A DNA stretch of 23,868 nt from positions 1 through 23,868 of the forward strand of contig JACQUC010000241.1 of NCBI GenBank assembly GCA_016210495.1, given 5' to 3'. How positions within the stretch are numbered: the first letter of the stretch is position 1; the number at the start of each line of letters is the position of its first letter. A program made the translations under genes and the position numbers. The notes under the pieces are model-generated. The model saw nothing but the letters and a program-made list of their open reading frames with translations, searched no databases and had not been told where the DNA came from. This stretch comes from Chloroflexota bacterium. GTDB lineage: Bacteria > Chloroflexota > FW602-bin22 > JACPRP01. Positions 16,722-23,427 of the stretch are shown one piece after another.

Positions 16722-16736
16722 CGCAGGAATCGAAAC

Positions 16737-17606
16737 CTACCGGCTGAGCTCGCTGGGCATGATTCCCTTCACGGGAGATTCCGAAGGAATTCCCCTGAAG
16801 TCCGTGTACAGCTTGGAACCCAGCAGCGTGAACTGCCCCGCGCCGTTGACGTTGTGGCAGGTGAAGCAATTACCCTTGTAATTGTTGGTGAATCCCGGGC
16901 TGTTCATATGGACGGGATGAACGATGTCGCGCAGCATCTTCGGGGCCACCGTACCCATATCCTGGCGAGCGCCCGTCCCAGGTGCGTGGCATCCCAGGCA
17001 CTGGTCTACGGTGGTGTCGAAGCTCAGCCTGGGATGGTTGGGCCCACCCCTTAGCATAGCCTCGTACGCGATTGTGACCGACCCGGTATTGGCGTCCCGC
17101 AAGACGTGGCAGGCGGGGCAGCCACGCTTTGGCCCATCGACTACGACGTCGGCAAAGGCCACCGGTTCGGAAGCGGCGGAGCCGGGGCTGGGTGATTTCC
17201 AGCCAACCCAGGCGTTAGCCGACCCACCGTATCTCCCCGACACGGAGACCTTGTAAGAAAATGGCCCGACTTTGCTGCCGGCCTTGACCGATGGGACGAG
17301 CCAGGCGGCGACGTCCCCCTGCTGGCCCATAAACGTCGTGCCCGCCGGAGTACCGGTCGCCTCGACGAAGGTCGAACCCTCAGGTATGCGACCGGCCACG
17401 TAGACATCACTCACATCCGATGTGGAACCATTGTTCAGGTTAATAGTGTAGGTGTGCCGAAACTCGGCTGCCATAGCTGACATGCTAACTTCCAGTTCAG
17501 CCGAGTCAGCCGACCAGGAGATCTTGGCCACAGCAACCGACATCGCCAGCGCGACGATGAGCAATGCGCCAAGACTCAAGATGATCCTTCGCTTGTTGGT
17601 AAGCAC
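16737..17606 (-). CDS. Exported three-haem c-type cytochrome, 289 aa
   Basis: An N-terminal signal or anchor helix (NKRRIILSLGALLIVALAMS) precedes a beta-rich domain of about 120 residues resembling a conserved-repeat or Ig-like fold (HTYTINLNNGSTSDVSDVYV, then AGRIPEGSTFVEATGTPAGT). The C-terminal half carries three CxxCH haem-c sites: CPACH 163-167, CLGCH 203-207 and CFTCH 247-251. Extra histidines (HPRLS, HPVHMN) could be axial ligands. It should act outside the cytoplasmic membrane as an electron carrier. GTG 17604-17606 follows a GGAGG site by 5 nt. It is flanked by sensor kinases and lies in the same cluster as a kinase with its own CxxCH and a Tat-exported 4Fe-4S protein. The 184 nt upstream (17607-17790) shows no gene. 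Confidence 0.88.
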   Translation of the reverse strand: MLTNKRRIILSLGALLIVALAMSVAVAKISWSADSAELEVSMSAMAAEFRHTYTINLNNGSTSDVSDVYVAGRIPEGSTFVEATGTPAGTTFMGQQGDVAAWLVPSVKAGSKVGPFSYKVSVSGRYGGSANAWVGWKSPSPGSAASEPVAFADVVVDGPKRGCPACHVLRDANTGSVTIAYEAMLRGGPNHPRLSFDTTVDQCLGCHAPGTGARQDMGTVAPKMLRDIVHPVHMNSPGFTNNYKGNCFTCHNVNGAGQFTLLGSKLYTDFRGIPSESPVKGIMPSELSR

Positions 17607-17790
17607 TTCCTCCTCCTCCTAGAAATGGTTTGCTGGGGAATTGCGTGAGGTAGAGCACAAGATCGGCAGCGTAGCACAGGCCCTACCGCGTCATCTCGAA
17701 GGCCGATGACTGGCCATCGCACTCGCTGTGGCGTCATCACCTCCTCTCGTCGCCGTGGCTGTTGCTGATGCCGTGCACCTTTTTGAAGAG

Positions 17791-18270
17791 CTAACTCTGA
17801 GTGGGGACCAGCCTCTCACTGATGAGCAGGTACCTGGTCTCGTTCAGCCGGGAGGCCACCACCCCGATGAGTTGGCTGAGTACCTCGTATCCTAGACGGT
17901 GGTCAGCCTTGAGCAGGTTCCTGAACTTGAAGCTGTCTATGGCCAGGGCTCTGGTCGTCTCCAGGCACACCGCGGTCATGGTATATACAAAGGGCTGCAC
18001 TACTGCCGACCAGCCGAGGACCTCACCCTTGATGACTACGTCCACGGTAATCTTCCTGCTGACCTGGGGCTGCGTCGATGGCAACTGCATCTGAAGGGCT
18101 ACCTTCCCTCGCTCCAGCACATAGAGGTTCTTGGCTGGTTCGCCCTCGGCAAAGATAGTAACTCCCGCCCCCCATTCCTGTGGCAAGGAGATCGCGGCGA
18201 ATCTCTCTATGTCAGCCTCGGATAAGGAGTCAAATAACGGGCAATCTTTGAAGGTTTGCTTCGATGTCAT
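17791..18270 (-). CDS. Cyclic-nucleotide-binding-domain protein without DNA-binding domain, 159 aa
   Basis: The sequence is a Crp/Fnr-type sensory barrel: FKDCPLFDSLSEADIERFA, then GVTIFAEGEPAKNLYVLERG and KVALQMQL, and a C-terminal helix. No helix-turn-helix follows and it ends soon after the dimer-type helix, so it is a stand-alone cNMP-like domain, perhaps binding a nucleotide, haem or partner protein. The usual cAMP pocket signature (GExxGE with RTA) is replaced by KGEVLGWSAVV, so the ligand may differ. ATG 18270 has GGAGGAGAGAG directly upstream and is preferred over a longer frame from 18315. It overlaps the end of the preceding gene by 41 nt, implying co-expression. Confidence 0.85.
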   Translation of the reverse strand: MTSKQTFKDCPLFDSLSEADIERFAAISLPQEWGAGVTIFAEGEPAKNLYVLERGKVALQMQLPSTQPQVSRKITVDVVIKGEVLGWSAVVQPFVYTMTAVCLETTRALAIDSFKFRNLLKADHRLGYEVLSQLIGVVASRLNETRYLLISERLVPTQS

Positions 18271-18940
18271 CTCTCTCCTCCAGTGTCCCCGCTTGGCGTT
18301 CACCGGAACGGACAAGCGTCGGCCAAACCGCAGCCGTCGCCCGCGCGCCTAAGCTGAGCAAGAGCACTAACCCTCCGGCTGCAGCCAGCGTTACCCCAGC
18401 AGGAGCCAGGAGGATAGTGAGCATCAGGCCCAGGCCACCCAGCATGCTCAGACCTCCCACCAGCACGCCTGTTTCGCTGACAGTTATCACTCTGCGCCGC
18501 AGGGCGGGTGTGGCCTTCTCTCTGAGGGCCGCGAAGATGACCTGCCGCTCGGGCTGGCCAGCGACCGCGTCGGCTCTCGGATAAAGGCACAACTCCATTC
18601 TTCCATTCCCATTCCTATGGTTGTCTGCGGCAAGGGCTGCTTCCGTATGGCTCACTAAGAGAACCTTGGCTCTGGGTAGTTCGTGGACCACGCTGAGGGC
18701 GGCGTCTAGGCCTGCGATGCGGGATAGCCGGACACCGTCGAGACCCACCATGTGGGGCAGGCGGTCATCTACCACCATCAGATCCGGGCGCAGGGTTCTG
18801 GCCAGGGCCACGGCCTTTACAGCGTTATCCGCCTCGCCTGCCACCACGCCTCTCAGCTCGTTTCTTACCACTCCTGCCAAGCTATGCCGCAGTTCTGGAA
18901 ATTCCGAGGCTATGATCGCGCGTGCTCCTGGGCATTTCAT
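18230..18940 (-). CDS. Receiver-like domain fused to two membrane helices, 236 aa
   Basis: Residues 5-128 look like a response-regulator receiver with DLMVVDDRLPHMVGLDGVRL (Asp58 or Asp59 as acceptor) and VLLVSHTEAAL. The usual N-terminal acidic pair is replaced (RAIIASEFPELRHS), and the conserved lysine position reads PRADA, so it may not be phosphorylated in the standard way. Two hydrophobic helices follow at about 158-180 and 181-205 (GVLVGGLSMLGGLGLMLTIL and VTLAAAGGLVLLLSLGARAT), anchoring the receiver to the membrane. ATG 18940 is chosen because GGGGGTG lies 5 nt upstream; the open frame before it looks non-coding. Its stop lies 41 nt inside the next gene. I know no characterised protein of this architecture, though a related regulator could be a distant homologue. 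Confidence 0.75.
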   Translation of the reverse strand: MKCPGARAIIASEFPELRHSLAGVVRNELRGVVAGEADNAVKAVALARTLRPDLMVVDDRLPHMVGLDGVRLSRIAGLDAALSVVHELPRAKVLLVSHTEAALAADNHRNGNGRMELCLYPRADAVAGQPERQVIFAALREKATPALRRRVITVSETGVLVGGLSMLGGLGLMLTILLAPAGVTLAAAGGLVLLLSLGARATAAVWPTLVRSGERQAGTLEERDDIEANLQRLPVI

Positions 18941-19286
18941 TGTTGCACCCCCTTGAGTATGACCGTTGGGGAAGGTACTTGCTGGCAGCAAGCTCGTAGC
19001 GTATTCCTCTAACCGGTCGTGCACCACCTTGCAAGGATGCGTGCCTCGTGCGGCCGCATACTGCGCGGCGGGCCTTGGTACCGATCCCGTGGCGTCCGCG
19101 CGGACCTCCGATGCACTCGGGCAAACCGAGCACATCGGGGTGCCTGCACGGACCGCTTCGCTCACCGTAAGTGGAGGACTTCTTCGACGAGCGGCGCGAA
19201 GAGCCATGTTTCTTTGGTCCGAGTGGCGCGATCATTGCGCCCCCGGGACCCTGCCATTGCTTAGTCTACAGACCACAGGCGTGCAA

Positions 19287-19353
19287 GAAAATCACGGCAA
19301 CCCACCATTTTGATGGTCGAAAGACACCAATTTCGCATGGTGGTTTGACACCA
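19287..19353 (-). promoter_or_regulatory. 67-bp repeated regulatory-like element, copy 1
   Basis: This sequence is about 80 percent identical to the reverse complement of 22786-22851. It carries CACCA half-sites at 19303, 19325 and 19349 (22 and 24 nt apart, close to two helical turns) plus an inverted TGGTG at 19338. CCACCAT and ATGGTGG could also pair as a stem. Read on the minus strand it precedes the receiver-membrane gene (start 18940) and follows the NarL-type regulator gene. The rest of the 460-nt interval 18941-19400 holds no supported gene. It may be a tandem operator, a structured leader or a small mobile repeat. Confidence 0.5.
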
Positions 19354-19400
19354 AAGGAGGCGATGTGGAAGGTTGGAGTATTGGCTCAGCGAGGCTAGCT

Positions 19401-20054
19401 TTATGTATCGATAAGCCGCTTCCGAATAGCGTACTTGATAAGTTCGGCGCGACTGTGCATGTTGAGTTTGCCCATCAGATTTGCGCGGTGACGCTCCACG
19501 GTATTAATGCTGAGGCACAGCGCGTCGGCGATCTCGCGGCCGGTTCGTCCTTCGGCGATAAGCTTCAGCACTTCTCGCTCCCGTTCGGTCAAGCCGTCAT
19601 AGCTGTCTTTCTCTTCGCCCTTCTCGACCCGCTTTAGGTAGTCGTCAAGCAGCCGCTTGGCCAACGACGGGTACAGATAGGACTGCCCCTGGTGGACGGC
19701 CCGAATCGCCGATATCAGCTCTGCTGGGGAAGCACCCTTGACGACGTAGCCTGCCGCGCCCGCGTGGAGAATTTCGAAGAAGTACCTTTCGTTTTCCAGC
19801 ATCGTCAGCGCCAGAACCTGGATCCCCTGGTTCTTCTCCTTGATCAACTTCGTCGCTTCCAGGCCACTGACCCCCGGCATGGCGATATCCATCAGCACGA
19901 CGTCTGGTGTGAGCTCCTGGGCTGCGCGCACCGCCTCCTCCCCGTCGTGCGCCTCGCCGACAACCTCCATGTCTGGCTGCGACTCCAGGAGCAGACGTAT
20001 GCCTGCTCGAACTATGGCGTGATCGTCTGCTATCAAGACACGGATTCTGCTCAC
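19401..20054 (-). CDS. NarL/FixJ-family response regulator, 217 aa
   Basis: This is a DNA-binding response regulator. The receiver has IADDH (Asp10, Asp11), phospho-Asp56 in VVLMDIAMPGVSGLEA, the switch Thr in ALTMLEN and Lys106 in GYVVKGASP. The output domain is a LuxR-type helix-turn-helix at about 150-215: LTEREREVLKLIAEGRTGRE, then IADALCLSINTVERHRANLM. It is the expected partner of the kinase encoded just upstream; the GTG start overlaps the kinase TGA by 4 nt (GTGA at 20051-20054), so translation is coupled. It may bind the 67-bp elements at 19287 and 22786, which is inference. Confidence 0.97.
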   Translation of the reverse strand: MSRIRVLIADDHAIVRAGIRLLLESQPDMEVVGEAHDGEEAVRAAQELTPDVVLMDIAMPGVSGLEATKLIKEKNQGIQVLALTMLENERYFFEILHAGAAGYVVKGASPAELISAIRAVHQGQSYLYPSLAKRLLDDYLKRVEKGEEKDSYDGLTEREREVLKLIAEGRTGREIADALCLSINTVERHRANLMGKLNMHSRAELIKYAIRKRLIDT

Positions 20055-22426
20055 TGCCCTTTCCTCCCCACCGGTATTTTCAGACTCAGTCGCGTCCCCT
20101 GGTTCGGCGCTGACTCAATGCGAAATGACCCGCCCAGCAGAGTTATTCTTTCTTCCATACCCAGCAGTCCCAACCCCAACCCGCTGTCGTTTCCATTGCG
20201 AGGGAGAGACACGTCGAAACCCCTCCCGTCGTCTTCGATAACGGTCGAAATCGTCGCGTCTTTCCATTCCATCCGAATGCGAGCGGTCTTGGCGCCGGAA
20301 TGCTTCACGATATTGTTGATGGCTTCCTGCACCACCCTGAACAGGACCGTCTCCATTTGGGCTGGAAGGCGCTGCTTCATCCCGCTGCTTTCGAAGAGCA
20401 CCTCCACGTGCGCCCGGGCCAGATGCGTCTCGGCATACCAACCGAGGGCAGCGATCAGTCCCAGGTCGTCCAGCAAGGTCGGGCGCAAGTCCAGCATCAG
20501 GCGCCGTATTTCCTGAAGGGTGTCGGCAGTGAGGTCTCTGATGCCACCCAGCCGTCGCTTCAACTCCGCCATTTCGCTTGGCAAGCCTTCCTCGGCGCTG
20601 CCAAGCGTCATCACGAGGGCTGTCAGGGCCTGGCCAATCTCGTCGTGCAGCTCCCGCGCGATGCGCTTCCTCTCCTCTTCCTGAGCGAGAATCACTTTGT
20701 CGAGGAGTTGTCGTCTTTGCTCCTCCTTTTGCTGCACCTCTTCATAGAGGCGTGCATTCTCGACGACTATCGCGGCCTGATCCGCCAATGCCTGGAGCGC
20801 CTGAACGTCGGTGGGGAAGAAGCTGCCCAGGCTGTGCAAGTTGTAGGCGACCAGGCTCCCGGTGGTGACGCCCTTGGCGATGAGAGGGACGCAGATAACC
20901 TGCCGAGCCTGCCCCAGACCAGGTCTGGCGCGGTCGAAGAAGTGGCTGTTTTCAGGACTCATCTCCTCCCTGGTCAGCAGCATTTCAGGGCCAGTCAGCA
21001 GCAAGGCTGTTCCCGAGTGAAATACCTTGCCGGCAATCCCCTCCCCTGGTTTGAGCCGGACCTGGGACAGTAGGTCGAACTGGAACCCGAAAGAAGACCT
21101 GGGAACAAGTCGCTCTGACCGCGCGTCCCAAAGAAGGAGCGCCGCCGCATCTACCGGGGAGAGAATGTCCTTAATGTTGCGCACGATCGCCGCGAAGAGC
21201 TTTTCTAGGTCTAGCGTGGACGTCAACACCTTAGACGCCTCGAACAGGGCGCCCAGCTCCCCCGTTTTGCGCTGGAGCTCTGTTGTCTTACGCTGGAGCT
21301 CTAGATTCTGCTGGGCCATCTCCTCCCGCGCGGCGTTGAGTCGCTGGCGCATGGCCTCGAGACTGCTGGCCAGCGAGCCTATCTCGTCTTTTCCAACGGA
21401 GGGTATCGCGCCGCGAAAATCCCCCGCGGCAACCCGCTGGGAGGCCAGCGTGAGCATTCTGATGGGCGTTACCACGCTCTTGGTGATCGTCCACGCCAGG
21501 TAGACGAGCACCAGCGACGAAACAATCCCCAGGCCGATAATCTTCTGCTGTAGATCCCTGACAAGCGCAAAGGCCTCTTCTTCCGACTGCCGAATCGCCA
21601 CGCCCCACGGGGCAATCGAGAGGGGAGCAAAAGCGAGAATGTCCTGACGCCTTTCGGGACCGTTGTCCGTCTCGTGGCAGCGGTGACACGTGGCCACAAC
21701 CTTTTGGCCGCTCTTGATGAGCTTGGTGAACCGCGGGCCGTGGTCGATGACTTCCGGCAGATCTTCGGGGCGGGTGCTGGCGACCAGAAGGCCGACGTCG
21801 TCCACCACCTGCGCGTAGCCGGTGTGCCCGAGTCTGGTGGAGCCGATCAGCCCCGCCACGGTAGGGCGGGCCGGGTCCATCCCTGCCACAACCAGCCCTT
21901 CCGCCGTGCCGGTTGGACCGAGAATGGGAGCGGCGACCAGCACGCCGGGCCGTCCCAGGCCGAGGTCCGTGGTGATGCCGGAGAATATCGGCCTGGGACT
22001 CGCCATCGCCTCCTCAAAAAATGAGCTCGTCCCTACGTTGCTGCCGATCACACCTGGCTTGCGCGGCTCGGTCCATACCACCCTGCCGGTCTTGTCTACT
22101 AGCGCAAGTCCGTACGTGAAGCTATCCGCGTAGCGCTCCTGTGCCTCACGCAAGGCTGCCTTCTGGGATTCCAGGTCGCTGCTTGAGAAGCTGATTGCGC
22201 TGGTCGAAGCGATGTCCCGGATTACCTGTGCGGCTGCGCTGAGGTGCTCGTCGATATGCAGCGCCGCCATCTCAGCTATGACCAGCCGCTCGCGTAGAAC
22301 TTCCTGCGTGCTCTCTTGTAGCGCGTACAGACTCCAGAATCCAAAGGAACCCAGAGTGACGACGAGAGCTATCAGAATGAACACGATATGTTTCTTGAGA
22401 AGGCTCGGCTTCGTCAAGCCAAACAC
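20051..22426 (-). CDS. NarX-type sensor histidine kinase with a haem-c motif in its sensor domain, 791 aa
   Basis: The order is: membrane helix 1 (about 13-36), an extracytoplasmic double-Cache-like sensor (about 45-290), helix 2 (about 294-314), HAMP (315-368), coiled coil, GAF (398-563), HisKA_3 with phospho-His594 in RIARELHDEIGQALTAL, and a HATPase with VVQEAINNIVKHSGA, EDDGRGFD and GLGLLGMEERITLLGG. Inside the sensor, residues 247-251 read CHRCH (bases 21674-21688), a c-type haem attachment site, in ATCHRCHETDNGP. It is thus likely to sense redox state or a haem-binding gas. GTG 22426 is preferred (GAGG 5 nt upstream, followed by a natural N-terminus FGLTKPSLLKKHIVF); the frame open to 22552 is not protein-like. 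It is coupled to the NarL-type regulator. Confidence 0.93.
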   Translation of the reverse strand: MFGLTKPSLLKKHIVFILIALVVTLGSFGFWSLYALQESTQEVLRERLVIAEMAALHIDEHLSAAAQVIRDIASTSAISFSSSDLESQKAALREAQERYADSFTYGLALVDKTGRVVWTEPRKPGVIGSNVGTSSFFEEAMASPRPIFSGITTDLGLGRPGVLVAAPILGPTGTAEGLVVAGMDPARPTVAGLIGSTRLGHTGYAQVVDDVGLLVASTRPEDLPEVIDHGPRFTKLIKSGQKVVATCHRCHETDNGPERRQDILAFAPLSIAPWGVAIRQSEEEAFALVRDLQQKIIGLGIVSSLVLVYLAWTITKSVVTPIRMLTLASQRVAAGDFRGAIPSVGKDEIGSLASSLEAMRQRLNAAREEMAQQNLELQRKTTELQRKTGELGALFEASKVLTSTLDLEKLFAAIVRNIKDILSPVDAAALLLWDARSERLVPRSSFGFQFDLLSQVRLKPGEGIAGKVFHSGTALLLTGPEMLLTREEMSPENSHFFDRARPGLGQARQVICVPLIAKGVTTGSLVAYNLHSLGSFFPTDVQALQALADQAAIVVENARLYEEVQQKEEQRRQLLDKVILAQEEERKRIARELHDEIGQALTALVMTLGSAEEGLPSEMAELKRRLGGIRDLTADTLQEIRRLMLDLRPTLLDDLGLIAALGWYAETHLARAHVEVLFESSGMKQRLPAQMETVLFRVVQEAINNIVKHSGAKTARIRMEWKDATISTVIEDDGRGFDVSLPRNGNDSGLGLGLLGMEERITLLGGSFRIESAPNQGTRLSLKIPVGRKGQ

Positions 22427-22564
22427 CAGTTCCTCACAGACGAACCCTAGTCGAGTGCCGAGAACAGTTCCGAACCCGCACGAAGTCGCAGACACGCATG
22501 CACAAGCAGCGTTCAACGCAGACTGATGCAACACTAACATCGCCGCGGCCATTATATCATTAAC

Positions 22565-22666
22565 TAGTTTCTGGTGCAGAATTGCAGTCCGTAGGGGTCC
22601 GCCTTAGGCGGACGTGGTTGCCCTGGGGTGGGGCGGGGCACCGCCGCCATTTCGCACCAAAGACTA
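22565..22666. mobile_element. MITE-like element B, upstream of the haem-motif kinase
   Basis: Terminal inverted repeats TAGTTTCTGGTGC (22565-22577) and, inverted, TAGTCTTTGGTGC (22654-22666) match at 11 of 13 positions; the left end is identical to one end of the element at 12914-12993. The interior shares GTAGGGG and CCCTGGGGTGGGGCGGGG with that element and contains the palindrome GTCCGCC-TTA-GGCGGAC (22597-22613). No transposase is encoded. It lies in the 537-nt divergent interval 22427-22963, where I see no gene. Confidence 0.6.
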
Positions 22667-22785
22667 ACTACTGCCCCGGCATAGATTCATGAATCGCTCA
22701 GCGTAACAAGAGTACCCGTCTAAACTCTGAGCAGAACGGTCGCCCTATCCCAAGGACTCCGGATTCGACTTTGCCCCCTATTTAC

Positions 22786-22851
22786 TGGTGCCAAACCACC
22801 ATACGAAATTGGTGTCTTCGGCGATTGAAAATGGTGGATTGACGTGATTTC
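22786..22851 (+). promoter_or_regulatory. 67-bp repeated regulatory-like element, copy 2
   Basis: This is the inverted partner of 19287-19353. The best conserved block is CCACCATACGAAATTGGTGT (22797-22816), which differs from copy 1 at one base. The CCACCAT and ATGGTGG pair is kept. It points at the receiver-only regulator starting at 22964, as copy 1 points at its own downstream gene, so the orientation relative to the gene is conserved. TTGACG near 22839 could be a -35 box, but no good -10 box follows at standard spacing. Confidence 0.5.
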
Positions 22852-22963
22852 CCTGTGGTTGGACCGCCTGTAAACTTGACCCCGTTAGGATCGCCTTAGC
22901 CCCGCCAGCGAGTCAAACTTCAGACAACGGATCGCGGCCTCGCGGGCTAGAAGAAAGGTCGAA

Positions 22964-23326
22964 ATGGAAAGAATGCGGACCATTATAGCCGATGACTACC
23001 TTCCATTCCGCCGACTTCTGAGAGAGTTCCTGGCCTGCGAGCCCGAGGTCGAGTTCGTGGCGGAGGCCGACAATGGCCAGGACACCATCGCGAAGGCGCT
23101 TCAACTTGGGCCGGACGTCATCTTGATGGACATCAGTATGCCCGGTGTTCCAAGTTTGGAAGCTCTACGAGTTATCAAGACGTACATGCCCGGCGTAAAG
23201 GTGATAGTCCTGTTAGACGAAGACAATCGAGAATATCGCAATGCCGCACTTGAGAGTGGCGCCAGTGACTGTATCGCCAAGGAGCTGGCCGCCAGACAAC
23301 TGCCATTGGCAATGCGGGCGCTTTAG
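22964..23326 (+). CDS. Receiver-only response regulator, 120 aa
   Basis: It is a NarL-like receiver domain: IIADDYLPFRRLLREFL with Asp10 and Asp11, phospho-Asp56 in DVILMDISMPGVPSLEALR, and Lys106 in ASDCIAKELA. The switch Thr or Ser position reads Leu (VIVLLDEDN), so output signalling may differ. It stops right after the receiver with no helix-turn-helix. About 40 percent of residues look shared with the NarL-type regulator at 19401-20054, so it could be a paralogue that lost its output domain. ATG 22964 has AAAGG upstream; ATG 22973 is possible. It is followed after 101 nt by the exported 4Fe-4S protein on the same strand. Confidence 0.9.
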   Translation: MERMRTIIADDYLPFRRLLREFLACEPEVEFVAEADNGQDTIAKALQLGPDVILMDISMPGVPSLEALRVIKTYMPGVKVIVLLDEDNREYRNAALESGASDCIAKELAARQLPLAMRAL

Positions 23327-23427
23327 GCACTTGACGGCACCGTCTACGAGCCAATGAAAAAGAGTCCGCGAAGCCGCGGCCGCGCTGGCGCAGTCGCGGA
23401 GCATGGACCGGAGGGAGGAAAGATTGT

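Noticed and set aside
18941..19207. 89-residue N-terminal extension of the receiver-membrane protein
   Set aside because: It lacks receiver features, and ATG 18940 has a clear ribosome site directly before the domain.
22427..22552. 42-residue extension of the haem-motif kinase, including a CxxxC-like stretch
   Set aside because: The extension is not protein-like, and GTG 22426 with an upstream GAGG gives a normal kinase N-terminus.
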